The notes under the pieces: model-generated | Seen by the model: only the letters and a program-made list of their open reading frames with translations | The model's database searches: none | What the model was told of the DNA's origin: nothing | In this document: positions 1-11,950 of the stretch, piece after piece | How the letters are laid out: each line of letters starts with the position of its first letter | Numbering within the stretch: position 1 is the stretch's first letter | Made by a program: the position numbers and the translations under genes | Assembly: GCA_034509425.1 (NCBI GenBank) | Contig: JAVTVJ010000499.1 | Location: forward strand, 310,001-374,000 | Length of the DNA: 64,000 nt | Direction: 5' to 3' | From: Eopsaltria australis | Taxonomy: Eukaryota > Chordata > Aves > Passeriformes > Petroicidae

Positions 1-597
1 CAACAAGCCCTGAAGGCTTTCCTAAGACCTTGCAGCAAAGCATTTCAGCTCCTGTTGTTAACATCATTGTTTTTCCTAACAGTGCTTCTGCTTTACCCTT
101 CTATAATCAAGAAAAGGGGATAAATAAAGAGCTTCTCTCCTTGGGAGCAAAGTGAGAACCTCTTTAGCAAACTCTCCATGTAACCATGTCAAGGCTCAGC
201 TCTATTTGGTTTCTGCTGGCTAATTTTCATTATTTTAATTTCTAATTATTTTTAATGAGATGGCTCAGAGGAAACCCTCAATCACTGTCCTAGGTGAGAT
301 GCTCAGCAAGGTCAAACAGCCTGAGCACAAACACAACAACTTGGATAATCAGGTATTTTGCCAACAGAAACCTGCTGGATCATTTTCCTTTCACCTTCGA
401 AATCCCTTCAAATCTCCCTCCCATCCAGCATTTATACTTCTTGGAGGACTTCTCTCTGTTTTACAGCTAAAACCACAGAGAATCATCTATAAAAATTAAA
501 ACAACATTTAATGAACCAGCTAATAAGAAACTCCCAGCTTAGGGAACCAACAGGCAATGCCAAGAGCTCTGCAGACACCTGAGAGGAGTCTCCAGCA
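1..597. other. Unique AT-rich sequence, no gene seen
   Basis: No recognisable repeat, RNA gene or splice-bounded exon was seen. A plus-strand open frame at 260-499 (79 codons) has no domain, no recognised similarity and ends at random, so it is treated as chance. If the minus-strand exon near 21.5 kb is real, this block would be intronic or would lie close to later exons of that gene. Confidence 0.5.
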
Positions 598-680
598 GGA
601 GGTGGCCCTGCCCATGGCAGGGGGAGAAATGGATGGTCTTGGAGGTCCCTTCCCACCCAGACCACCCTGTCACTCCATGG
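598..680 (+). repeat. CR1 LINE 3' tail (type A), old fragment
   Basis: The stretch begins with CCCTGCCCATGGCAGGGG. It continues with a diverged 'gatggtcttggaggtccctt' segment and a CCACCCTGTCACTCCATGG tail, the order seen at the 3' end of avian CR1 elements. Only the last 80 or so bases survive. Divergence from the better copies in this window suggests an old insertion. Confidence 0.65.
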
Positions 681-1107
681 TCACACAAGCTGGGGTTTGC
701 CTGACAGTCACAGGTCCCCTCCAACCAGCACTGCCCCACAACTATGGGGGTTTGCAGTTTCTAGCAGCTCCCTTTCTCCTCCTGAGCTCTTCTCTTCATT
801 CCCACTATCCCAAATGCCATGTGCATCCTCACAGTCCCTCTGCCAGGGGACTGCCACCTCCAAAGGGACCAGTTCCTCCAAAAAGGGCTTTCACATGATT
901 TTCCACACTGGTCTCCTGCTCCCAATCACTGGAGGGACTCTCAGACTCGCAGAACGGTTTGGGCTGGAAGCAACCTTTGGGATCCTCCAGCTCCAACACC
1001 TTCCACTATGAACAGCAGGTCAAGGAGTAGTTGGAGACACCTGAACTCCTCCATCACTCACTGGGTGTGGAGGTTACCAGGCTGCAACAGCTTTTGCAAA
1101 TCTCTCT

Positions 1108-1275
1108 CAGGAACTTTTCTGAGAACCCCATACTTACATTTCTGAGAGATCCCAAACTCACATTTCTGAGAGGCCCCACACTCACATTTCTGAAAGGTCC
1201 CACACTTGCATTTCTGAGAAATCCTACACTCATATTACTGAAAGTCTCCACACTCACATTTCTGAAAGTCTCTAC
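1108..1275. repeat. 24-bp minisatellite, about 7 copies
   Basis: Units have the form ACTCACATTTCTGAGAGGCC followed by CCAC, with a 24-bp period. Seven units run from 1108 to 1275, the first and fifth being the most diverged. Because 24 is a multiple of three, both strands show repetitive open frames (LTFLRGPT-type on plus, RNVSVGP-type on minus). These are period effects rather than evidence of a protein. Confidence 0.9.
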
Positions 1276-1749
1276 ACTCCCCCTCACAGGGAGAGCTGAT
1301 CCTCACACACAGAGACTGACAATGCAGGCACCAAGGTAGAGGAGTTACAGCCATCCAGAATTGCATTTATACTCCCCCAGCTAAACACAATCACTTGGAA
1401 ACCCCAAATAACCACTCATACTTCCTATATCCCTAAATTCCAGCTCAATAAAACCCTTGAAGGATCTGGGAGCAGTGTCACGAGAGGGCCGTTCTGGTCT
1501 TTGAGTCACATGGCTTCAAAGCTTAATAAGAAAAACAGCTTGGCCCACAAAGCCCTAAAAATTTAAGTGACTTTAAGCACAAAAAGTCTCCCACAAGACT
1601 CAAGAGGAATTTGTATTCCCATTAACAGAGCATAACTTTGGGAAAAAAGTTCAATAACTTAGTCCTAATCCTCCAAAGACAGAAGGAGTTTTACCTTGAC
1701 ACAAAAAATAAGTGAGGAGCCCTGCAGGGAGAACAGCACAATCATCTGG

Positions 1750-1909
1750 AAAACAAACAGTTATCCTGAACCTTCCTGGGGAAAACAAACAGCCAACCTG
1801 AACCTTCCTGGGGAAAACAAACAGTTATCCTGAACCTTTCTGGGGAAAACAAACAGCCAACCTGAACCTTCCTGGGGAAAACAAATAGTTATCCTGAATC
1901 TTCCTGGGA
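1750..1909. repeat. 32-bp minisatellite, 5 copies alternating A-B-A-B-A
   Basis: Units start at 1750, 1782, 1814, 1846 and 1878. All share AAAACAAACAG at the start and CCTGAACCTTCCTGGGG at the end. The variable part alternates: copies 1, 3 and 5 read TTAT where copies 2 and 4 read CCAA. This makes a 64-bp higher-order unit. The fifth copy carries extra substitutions and ends in GGGA. Confidence 0.95.
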
Positions 1910-3079
1910 CACAATTCTGGGAAATAACTGCAATCTCCTCCTGAGCACTCCTGAAGTAAAACTGGGAAAAAAATTCACTTCCATATGCTAATCACCAACA
2001 CCTCTTCCAGCTGCTGCAGAAACACTCAATCATTACTTTGAGTTATTTCATTATTTATCTTATATTCAAGTTTGCTTTTATTTAGTCAGATAAATTGTTC
2101 CGTTTGTTTTTATTTAAACAGTCACAGGGAGTGCAGCGGGCAATTTCAAACCCCTGACTCAGTTCCTAGCAGATACTCTGCCCAATTGAAAAGATTTTCC
2201 ATTTAATGAAGTTCTACCCAATAACTGTTGAAAGAAATTATTTTATTTGTTGGCAGAATAAAAGTTTATTTTTTAATCTTAACTGAAACGAGGATCAGGC
2301 TCTAAACCTTGTCAGTAATTGTGGAAGACTCCTCAGCATCAATCCCTTACTTCCTAGGGCTGCTCCGTAAGACAGGAAAGAACAAAGTATTAACTCTTAA
2401 ATTTGTCTTTTTGTTAATTTTTCCAAACTCCTCCCGAATCCATGAGAGTGTGCAGCATCCACAACATCTTGGAGGAAGCTTAATTTGAACAAGTCATGGC
2501 TTGTTCCTATGGTTCATCACAGTGCAGGAAGAAGCAGAATCCAACCATTCCCTACCGACCCTCTGTTCCCTCTATGTCTCCACTTTATCATCCCCAAATA
2601 CTGCAGCAAACAAGAACTTATGGCGAGTTCAGGGCTCTGATCCACTTCAGTGACTGTGTGCTGTCAATAAGACAAATAGTAAAATGGAAAATTCTTCAAG
2701 GAGCCACTGAAGCCACTTTCCTTGATATGCATGTGACAGAGAAAACCTTGGACAGCTCAATGTCCAACACGGAGAAAACCTCTGTGGGAATGAGGCAATG
2801 ACAATTTGTTTGGCACTACATCGAGCCTGATCCAGCTAGCAAGTCCAAATTATTTTCCAAGGAGTGGGAGCAGAGTTCAAAAAAAGCAGAGGGGACTTTT
2901 CTAAGACCTAGAGGAGAGCAAAAAGTCTGGAGTTGTTATGTTTTGTTGCTTTCCCTCTGCATTTATAAGAATTTTAATGTAGTTCTAGTGAGAATTAAAC
3001 AAAGCAAACTGTCTTAATTTAATGGATATGCTTTTCTTCAACCATGACCCTTTCTATCATGGAAAGGGGAAGAAAAGAG
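1910..3079. other. Unique sequence, no gene seen
   Basis: Mostly AT-rich unique sequence. A 101-codon plus-strand open frame at 2496-2801 has no signal peptide, domain or splice context that I can recognise, and is not called as a gene. Confidence 0.45.
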
Positions 3080-3505
3080 CTTGTGAAGGAGAGTTTGGAG
3101 AGTCAGAGATTAAGAGAGGTTGAGAAAGATGGGAATGTTAAGCCTGGAGAAGAGAAGGTTGTGCAGAGATCTCATAGCACCTTCCAGGACCTCAGGGGCT
3201 ACAGGGAAGCCAGAGAGGGAGACTGCAACAGGAACTGGATGGACAGGACAAGGGGGATGGGTTCAGACTGACAGAGGGGAAATTTATATAGGATATTGGG
3301 AAGGAATTGTTCCCTGGGAGAGTGGGAAGCCCTGGCACAGGGTGCCCAGAGAAGCTGTGGCTGCCCCTGGATCCCTGGCAGTGTCCAGGACCAGGCTAGA
3401 TGGGGCTTGGAGCAGCCTGGGACAGTGGAAGGTGTCCCTGACATGGCAGTGGTGGAATTTTGGATCTTTAATATCCCTTCCAACCCAAAAGATCTGCGAT
3501 TTTAA
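3080..3505 (+). repeat. CR1 LINE 3' end (type A), sense orientation
   Basis: This copy contains in order the 'cctggagaagagaag' segment, the 'ttccaggacctcaggggctacagg' segment, GGATATTGGGAAGGAATTGT, CTGGCACAGGGTGCCCAGAG, GCCCCTGGATCCCTGGCAGT and the 3' portion up to AATATCCCTTCCAACCCAAA. Moderate divergence and several small indels point to middle age. It generates open frames on both strands that should not be annotated as genes. Confidence 0.9.
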
Positions 3506-6500
3506 AGTATTTAAAGCCTCTTCTCCCCTTTTCCTCCACATGGGTGAGCCCATCAAACACTTTTACAGAAGTCTAGGAGATACAAAGTGAGAATCACCAA
3601 GTCCCATCCTCAAGCCTGAGCCACCAATAATGTGGCCATTTTAAACAAGGAATTAAGTTATCAATGAGGAAATAGACACTTGATTTCTGCCTGACCACGG
3701 GCTGGAAATTTGAGTTTGTGTGTGTGACACACACAAAATCCAGGATGGAACAAGGCCAGAACACCTGCACTGGTTCACTAAAACCCTGCTAGCACAACGA
3801 GTGCCACAAGGGCAGTTGTGACCCTGAGGTGGCTGGTGATGCAACAAGCTACTGAGAGAGCCCAGTTCAGGAGATCTCCATCATTCACAACCCCAGCATG
3901 TCAATGGTTAAACCTCAAGCCTGGGGTCTTCTAGGGATTGAAACCCCCAGCAAAGCTCCCGGGAGCTGGCGATCCCCGGGAAAGCGAGAGCAGCTTCTCC
4001 AAACTGGAGAGGCAAAGAGTGAAATTCTTGCAGGCTGAGTTAAAGCACCTCACATTTCTCTCTGTCTGAACAGGTATTTCTGTTTCCAGCTGCACTTGAT
4101 TCTCCAAAATGCCCCAACTGCTCCTGAAGGAAACAGTGCTTTGTCCTTACCTCTACGTCCATTCAGCAGGCAACACTCAGGGGGAAAAACACAGCCATGA
4201 AAGAGCCTCTAAAACTCGATTTACAGACTGAGGATCCTCATAAAGAGCCACATAGAGCCATACATTTAAATTGAGTAACTAAGCAACCCCAATGCAGGGG
4301 AAAATGCCGCGCCTTGTTTCCTGTGTGGGCATTCAGCTCCACAGCTGGGCAATTTCGGAGGAGCTTGGCATAGCCTTTACATTAGCTGGCTTGTGCTGCC
4401 CTGGCTCTGCATTGAAATGGCATAAGAAGGGCTTTCACGAGCTATTTTCAGCTCTTCCTGAGAGAAATTCCTCATTGGAGAGTCTGGAACGGCACCCCAG
4501 TGAACCTGAGCTTGATTCAGACCCGTTTGAGAACCTGCTTAAATCGCCAGAGTTTGTGTGCTTTGATCAGAGTTAAGCCCTGCTCTAAAATTTGGAGCTG
4601 AGGCATTCCAAGACTCGAGGGAGAGGTGAATTTGGGGTTGGATTTGGTTTGAACTGAACAAAAAGTGAGGCTGGGGGACAATCCAGTGCCAAAAGGACAA
4701 AAAGCAAATAAAGACCATTATGAAAAGCTCCCTTTCCATTTCAGAACACGCAGCCTGATCAGCCAATTTATTTTGTGGCTTTATTCTGCCATTCTTCCAC
4801 CTTTTTTTCTCTTTATTTTATTTACAGATACAGTACCTTTAAAGGGTTTGGGACGTGCAAATTGCCCTGCCAGTGCTGTGCACTGCTATTTTATTTTTAC
4901 AGCTCAAGAAGAATGCACAGCCATCCCTCTTTCAGGCATTATGCTTTTAGATTGAAATAACTCCCCATTTTACAAGCAGTTTTGGAGTTGACAGGAGTCT
5001 TTAAAATCATACTTGTGCCTGAAAACACTGTAAAGCACATAAAAACATGATACTATGCCAAGCAGCAGCTAAAATTACCATTACCAAAAGTCATTTTTAA
5101 GACCATTAAAAAGCACTGGATGAGTCAAGGAAAGCTGCAATATCTTCAGAAGTGCTTTCAAAAGTTGATTAAACCTGCTTCTAACCATTCCTATGCCCCC
5201 AGCATCCATATTTCATCATATTTTCAATATTTGCTGGGATTGCATTTTCCCTATTATGCCTGTGATGCATTTAAGACAGAACTCTCATAGAGGAGGATGA
5301 AAAATTTCTAATATGGGAAATTCAACTGATTCCTGGTACAATAAGCAACTTTTAAAGTAAATTTTGACTGCTGTAGTACCAGTAGTAAAAGCAGTTGGAG
5401 ATACTCCTAACATTTAATATTGTTGGAATGTCTTTAAAATCAAATAAATTGGCATTTATTAACTGTAACATGAGGTGAGCCAATAATATTCAGCCTTGCC
5501 CTGTTCCTAAAGGGTAAATTAGTCAGTTTTGAATCTTAGGTTAAATATTGAGGTTGAAAATCATGTTTAATAATCAGACTTTCCATCTTGCCCTGAAGAG
5601 TTTCTCCTATTTCAGTCCAGACTTTTGTATGTCCACAACAGGAACAGAAAAACCTCAGTTTGTGTTCCACAGAACTGATGGAGACGAGCTGAGGTGAGAG
5701 AAAGAAGCATTAAAAGTAATTTTTAAATCAATTTTAGGGGAAAAAACCTTCATGGAATTTTGATATGTGCACAGGAATATGATTCTTTGTAAAAACAAAT
5801 TGTAGAATATTTCAGTACCATGTGAATGTATTTTTGAGGCTGTGATTTCAGTGGCTTCCTTTAAAAAGCAGCACTTTATAAATTAGGATGAAATAGATAT
5901 GAAACCTCCAGCTTTGGGGTTTTAAGATTCTAAACGCCCCCCCTCAACCTAAAAAATTAGCAACATCCTCATGTTATTAAAAAAAAAGAGTCAAGTTGTC
6001 AATGTCTGGTAGAAAAAACAATTTTGCTCCTCTGAAGTCACCTCTCCTAGAATATAAATATTCCAATAATTCCAGAACCTTCCCCATGGTGCCAATCTCC
6101 AGCAGGTAACCCGGGAAAACGGGCACTAATTAAGCTGCCACTCCTAGGATTGTTTGTGTTGCAGGGAATTAACCACCAATTTGGGGAGATTTACATATTG
6201 TGCCTATAAATAGCTCTCTCCTGACACCTCTGATGAAGGCAATGTTGATCAACATCTTCCTATAATTTAATCAGGACCTCAAGCAGCAGTGGCAGAAGGT
6301 GAGGATGTGGCTTTGACATCCCAAGACATCCCCTTGTCTTAAAAGACACTCAATTCCCTCAGCTCCTCAAACTCTCCCTTAGACACTGCTGAAAATACCC
6401 AGACAAACAGATGGCCACAAGTGCATCTTAATCACAACAATGCAATTTTCTCCCTCTTTCCCCCAAAATGCAACCCTGTTCTGGAGGAATGTGTCCTACA

Positions 6501-8007
6501 GTCATGGGACTGTCCTGAATTACCCACCTGAAACCAGGGAATTCTCCATTCCATCCCTGCAGGAATGACCACCTGCACCAATGAGGACTCAACTGGATGT
6601 TTAAAGGCTGGACTTTAGTACGGTCTCTTAACTAAACCGTGATTAAATTCCCATTGGGCACTGTCTTTAGGTAAGACAGGGTGCTGTGCTTTAGAAAGGC
6701 TGATAGATTTTAAGTATCCAACATTAGCAGCCAAAAAAGCCCCAAAAGGGCCAAAATTTTGGTTTTAAGCCCATTTCCAGGCAGACATGCAGCAGCAGAA
6801 CCCAGGAAATGGCATGGAATGAACTTCCTACTTCCAATGGAGCTCCTGTGGCTTCATAAATTTACCTCGTTTTGCACAGAGGATGCTGACACAAACTCAG
6901 GGATGGAAAAGTTACTCAGCCAAGGACATGGGAAGTGCTGCCATCCCAGGGTGCAAAGGTGTGAGAGGAAAACAGGCTCCAAAGTCACAGGCACAAAGTC
7001 CTTTCTCCCCCTCCAAAAAGGTTGAAGGCACCTAAGACATTGTGCAGCTCCTGAGTCCCAGCCATTTGTATGTCCCCCATCCATGAAAAACATGGAATAA
7101 TGAGACTTCACAGGAAGTGTCACCCTTGGAAGTGCCTTGTTAATGAATGATGGCCCAATGGGTTCAGTAATTGAAGCCTGAGCTGCTTTGTGACCATCCC
7201 AGAGCCAGCCTGTGTCCAAACAGCCTGAGTTAATTAGGAAAGCAGTGACGACTTCAGTGCTGGAGAGCTACAGAGAGTTATTTGTGGTTCTCCTGGTGAG
7301 CAGCACGCTTTGGAGACCTAATCTGTTAAACAAAAACCGAGGCTTAGTTTTATAATTAAAATTGCTCCCAGTCCACAAAGTGTTGCAGGAGATGTGCTTT
7401 GCCTTCCTGTCCCACAGTTTATTATTCATGTTTTCAGGTAAATTCAGAAAATATCTCCCAATTTGCAAAAAATCTCAACCGAACACAACCCAATCCAACC
7501 CAACCCAACCCAATCCAACCCAACAAAAAGCAGGATGAGAAAGGAGAAAGGGGGAATGCAAAGTCAGTGCTTTCTTCAAATTTTATTTTAGAAAAACCTC
7601 TTAGTGAAAAGCATGAAGGGGGAACTTGAACCTTTATTTTTTCTTAAGTAGCTATTTAATAAGCAAACCACACCCCGGGATGGAAGAAAAGATCTCTGGC
7701 ATCCTCTCTTACTCCTGCCACAATCTCCTTATCATCGTTTTTGGAAAGTTTGAGCCCTATTAATCCCCAAACGGATTGGAAATTGCAAAATAGCAACAGC
7801 ATTTGATTGCCTTTGAACCAATTTGGGATTTGTTTTAATGAATGGAAGGTTTACAGGTATCTCCTCTGTAAAGAAACTCTGTGAAGGAGGAATTATGGGA
7901 TGGGACAAAGGACTATTGAACTCAGCACCTGTCAGCTCTCAGTGGTCCCAAGCATCCATCTGGGGAGGATTCCCAAAAAGTGAAGTTAAAATCAGAGAGG
8001 CTGGTTA
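3506..8007. other. 4.5 kb unique AT-rich block with a small pentamer repeat
   Basis: No gene, RNA gene or transposon was recognised. A 94-codon plus-strand frame at 4292-4576 is the longest and lies in slightly more CpG-bearing sequence (3950-4580), but lacks a recognisable domain. A short CCAAC array lies at about 7484-7525. A GT/AC near-palindrome lies at 3715-3737. Confidence 0.45.
7484..7525. repeat. (CCAAC)n-like microsatellite
   Basis: About eight units of CCAAC/CCAAT run in phase with a 5-bp period and end in CAAAAAGC. It yields a PNPTQPNP-like peptide in one frame, which has no coding meaning. Confidence 0.8.
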
Positions 8008-8282
8008 TGGAATCCCAGACTGGTGTGAGTTGGAAGGACCTTAAAGCCCATCCAGTGCCACCCCTGCCATGATCAGGGACACCTTCCACTGTCCCAGGCT
8101 GCTCCAAGCCCCAGTGTCCAGCCTGGCCTTGGGCACTGCCAGGGATCCAGGGGCAGCCACAGCTTCTCTGGGCACCCTGTGCCAGGGCCTGCCCACCCTC
8201 CCAGGGAACAATTCCTTCCCTATATCCCATCTATCTCTTCCCCCTGGCAGTGGGAAGCCATTCCTCCTTGTCCTATCAAGGA
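8008..8282 (-). repeat. CR1 LINE 3' end (type A), antisense
   Basis: Read on the plus strand this is the reverse complement of the type A tail. Its order is CCCAGACTGG, GAAGGACCTTAAAGCCCATC, CACCTTCCACTGTCCCAGGC, AGGGATCCAGGGGCAGCCAC, CCTGTGCCAGGGCCTGCCCA, then the segment ending near CCTCCTTGTCCTATCAAGG. A reasonably intact, 5'-truncated copy. Confidence 0.9.
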
Positions 8283-8670
8283 TGTTGCTGTGTGGACTCT
8301 CCAGCCTCTAAATACCAAAAGACTCCTTCCGGAAACTTTAGTTTAGATTTTTTTTGTGGCTTATTTTTTCTCTAAGAACATAGTGAAAATGAAGTCTAAG
8401 CATTGCTCATCTCCTGTCTGAAGCCTTTATCATCAACCAACTGATAAATTGCAAGGAGAGAGTAGCTGGATTTCTGCTACATTGGAAAAGACATTTCATA
8501 TCCCTTGCAATATTGACTCCGAAGCCTGAAAATATTTACTTCCCCATTTTTACCTCCTTAGAAAACACTTTCAAAAACAAACACCTTCCAGGACGTCCTG
8601 ATCACCATCAAAATCTCTATGTCTGGCACCTCTCTCGGGAGAGTTGAAAGCATGGAAAAAATATTATTCC

Positions 8671-8826
8671 CTAAAAGGCAGCAGTGGAGTGCCCATCCCT
8701 GGAGGTGTCCAAGGAAGGCGTGGCCGTGGCACTCAGTGCTCTGGGCTGGGGACAAGGTGGCCATCGGGCACAGCTTGGATTCCATGGGCTGGGAGGGCTT
8801 TGCCAGCCTCAGTGACTCTATGAAAT
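8671..8826 (+). repeat. CR1 LINE 3' end (type B), short copy
   Basis: It contains GTGGAGTGCCCATCCCTGGA, GGAAGGCGTGGCCGTGGCAC, GACAAGGTGGCCATCGGGCA and GGGCTGGGAGGGCTTTGCCA, then GTGACTCTATGAAAT as the tail. Close to the other type B copies at 14.0, 35.8, 44.8 and 61.6 kb. Confidence 0.9.
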
Positions 8827-10711
8827 AGCAAATAACCCCATAAATTCTGCTCCTGGTGCTGGCAAGAAGATAAACATGCATTTTGTGTTTGTTTACCGAT
8901 GTACATTAATTTTATTTTAATTTACACATGTAAATTAGCATAAGATGCAATTCAGCTCCTTGTTGCAAAGGCAATCAAAATTTTTTAAAACAATTAATAG
9001 TAACAATAAAAACAACTTTTAAAAGGAGGATATTTGCTGGCAGAAATCAAGACTGAGTCCTTGTAAGGATACAACTCTGCTCAGTGTTTTGGCTCCTACG
9101 GAAAATGGGAAGTGCCAATGGAATCTCAGCCTCTGCCCATCAGTGATCATTCCAAAGACCTAAGGAGACATAAAAACCTTCTCCAAGCAGCACCTGCCTG
9201 GAAAGGACAGGATTAGGAGGTGTCCTAGCTAGGTCAGCCCAAGCCAGGTGCACATCCAGGAAAATTTTTCATCAGCAAGGACAGGCAGCAAAAAGAATGT
9301 GGCTTTTCTTAGTTGCACAAATCATTATTTATAAAACTAAATGAATAATTTGGACCCACAGGCTACACAGAAGCCACCAGCAGGAGGACAAAGTGATGCC
9401 TAAAGCTGGACTCAGTTTCATTTTTAATAGCCGGAAATAAAAGGATTCAGGGCAGCTTTCAAATCCTTCCTGTAAGGTTTTCCCCTCAGAGATAGCACTG
9501 GAAATAATCCTGCAGATGAGACAGCAATTGCATGGGTATTTCTGTAAGATTTAAAGTCTTCTTAGTGTTCAGTAATGCCCAAACTCTTCCCCTCCTAATT
9601 CCTTTCAGTTTTTGAAGCCCTATTTTTTGATTTTATCTCACCTCCAGACACTGATAAAGAGGCAGCACACCTGACACAGAGCTACTCTGCCTCTGCTCCA
9701 GCTCCAGGCTGGCTGAAATGGAGAGCTTGATTAATTTTGTATTAGCCAGGTGCACAATTGGAAATAAATCCCAAGCCATTGATTACATAGGAAGAACAAG
9801 CAGATAAGGTATTTTCTTTGCAGACCTCCAGTACTTAATTATACAAAGGTTCTATCCCCAGGTTTGGTGAGAAAACAACTGAGCACAGCTCTGGGAGTTC
9901 TTTACTATTTTCTATGTGTGATTGTTCATGTTCTTTAAGTTCAAAATTAGGTGCTGTTTTTGGCTGGGGGCAAGATTCTGGTTCATGATGGGTTTAATTC
10001 TGGATAAAAAAGAAACCAGTTGTTTATCTGAAGCCATTCACAGTTTGCCTTTCCCTGGCACTTTGTTCATAACTATTTTAATTAGCAGACAAGAGTGGGG
10101 TCAGTGATTACATGGAGCTATGGAAAGAGTTTGGATACTGAGCAGTTCAATGTTACTTAAAATATCCTTGCCCAAGCAGAGCCTCTCCTCACCTATTAAT
10201 CACCATCTCCTGAGCAGAATATAAAGACCAAGCCTTGGAAACCAAAGTGCTCAGGCCCTGGAGCTGGAAAACCACTGCCTGTGCCACTCTGCCCATCGGT
10301 TTTCTACCCTAAACAGATCAAATTGGGGATATGAGGAGCAGTTGACTGGAGCAGCATCCCAGAGGCATGCAGCTGTGTCATCCTGATTAGCTCCATTTGA
10401 TTATATCTTCTTAATTGCTCGTGTGCCTGAGCTCATTAAATGAAAAATAATCTTGCTTTGCTGCAGGTTGGCACTAGAGGTTTGAGAGAGATGGACACCA
10501 CTGATGGAACCTTTGAGAGATTGCAAAGAGCAAATGCTACAAAGGCCACGTCTGTTTTCAATGGCCACAGGACCCTCAATGTCAGGGCCAGAATGTTCCT
10601 CATTTACTTCTCAACTAAAATATAAAATAATGATTTAAAAACACTATATATTTTTTTACTGTTCACACAGAAATTATTCCAGAGCATTTCTGAAGAAAAA
10701 CTCTCTTTCCA
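8827..10711. other. Unique AT-rich sequence, no gene seen
   Basis: No repeat family, exon or RNA gene was recognised. Two 61-codon plus-strand frames (9922-10107 and 10440-10625) have no supporting features. Confidence 0.45.
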
Positions 10712-11135
10712 AGCCATGTGGCACCTGCAGAGCTGCCCCAGCACTGGGGCCCAGCACAGGAGGGACCTGGAGCTGCTGGAGAGAGCCCAGAGGAGGCCCC
10801 GGGATGATCAGAGGGGTGGAGCAGCTCTGCTGGGAGGAAAGGCTGGCAGAGCTGGGATTGTTCAGCCTGGAGAGGAGAAGCTTTGGGGTGATCAAATTGT
10901 GGCCTTCCATGACCTGAAGGGGCTCCAGGAGAGATGGAGAGGGACTGGGGATGAGGGATAGAGGGACAAGGAGGAATGGCTTCCTACTGCCAGAGGGAAG
11001 AAATAGATGGGATATTGGGAAGGAATTGTTCCCTTGGAGGGTGGGCAGGCCCTGGCACAGGGTGCCCAGATTTGCTGTGGCTGCCCCTGGATCCCTGGCA
11101 GTGTCCAAGGCCAGGCTGGATGTGGCCCATTCTGG
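10712..11135 (+). repeat. CR1 LINE (type A), 3'-truncated copy
   Basis: It starts in the GCACCTGCAGAGCTGCCCCA segment and runs through 'ggacctggagctgctggaga', GGGATTGTTCAGCCTGGAGA, GGATATTGGGAAGGAATTGT and GCCCCTGGATCCCTGGCAGT. It stops shortly after CAAGGCCAGGCTGGATGTGG. The last 80-100 bases of the usual 3' tail are missing, so this copy is truncated at both ends, probably by a later deletion or rearrangement. Confidence 0.9.
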
Positions 11136-11683
11136 GAGTTACAGTTTCACCTACTAGGTTTTTTGAGGGTTGTTTTTTTTTTCTTAGTAAATAACACAAA
11201 AAATTCACTTGCACATCATTTGTATTTGAACATCCCATATATCTTCTCTTTTCTAACATATGCAACTGTAGGAAATTTTCACAGCCTTGAATTTATTTCC
11301 ACAGCAGCCATCAGTCACTCAGAGATGTTATTTTGCTGGCTTTGTTGATAGAGATTTTGTTTATAGTTTCCCCTTCACTGAAACACCATATTCTATAAGA
11401 TCTGTTTCTTATGAGACACTCAAAAAGTACCTTGGTCATGGGAGGAAATCTATCTCAGTTCAATTAAATGGGGCAGTAGCAAATCCTGTGGAGCACAGTG
11501 CTACAGAGTGGGAAGAAGAGGCTTTTATTTCATAGAAGGATTAGGAGCATTAACTTGGAGTTCTCTGTATATTTTCTATGAATACAACAACAATAAAAAA
11601 TCCAAAATAAATAAAAAAAAACACCCCGAAGCATTGAAGAACCCGCTTCCTTTGTGTTTCTGTGTGTAACAGCAGAGTAACTG

Positions 11684-11950
11684 CACAGAATCATGGCATA
11701 ATTTGAGTGAAAATGGACTTTTAAGTCCCACCCCCTTCCACTGTCCCAGGCTGCTCCAAGCCCCAGTGTCCAACCTGGCCTTGGACACTGCCAGGGATCC
11801 AGGGGCAGCCACAGCTTCTCTGGGCACCCTGTGCCAGGGCCTGCCCACACTCCCAGGGAACAATTCCTTCCCAATATCCCATCTGTCACTGCCCTACTCC
11901 AGTTTAAGGCCATTCCCCCTTGTCCAGTCACTCCAGGGCCTCACGGACAG
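11684..11950 (-). repeat. CR1 LINE 3' end (type A), antisense, internally deleted
   Basis: It begins with CAGAATCATGGCATAATTTG and passes to CCACCCCCTTCCACTGTCCC. The CATGGGCAGGGACA piece usually between these is missing, a small internal deletion. The remainder (AGGGATCCAGGGGCAGCCAC, AGGGAACAATTCCTTCCCAA) is typical, ending near CCCCTTGTCCAGTCACTCCA. Confidence 0.88.

Noticed and set aside
1054..1339. Repetitive peptides (LTFLRGPT / RNVSVGP)
   Set aside because: Product of a 24-bp minisatellite whose period is a multiple of three.
4292..4576. 94-codon plus-strand frame in a slightly CpG-bearing region
   Set aside because: No similarity recognised and no flanking splice sites. CpG density is below that of an island.
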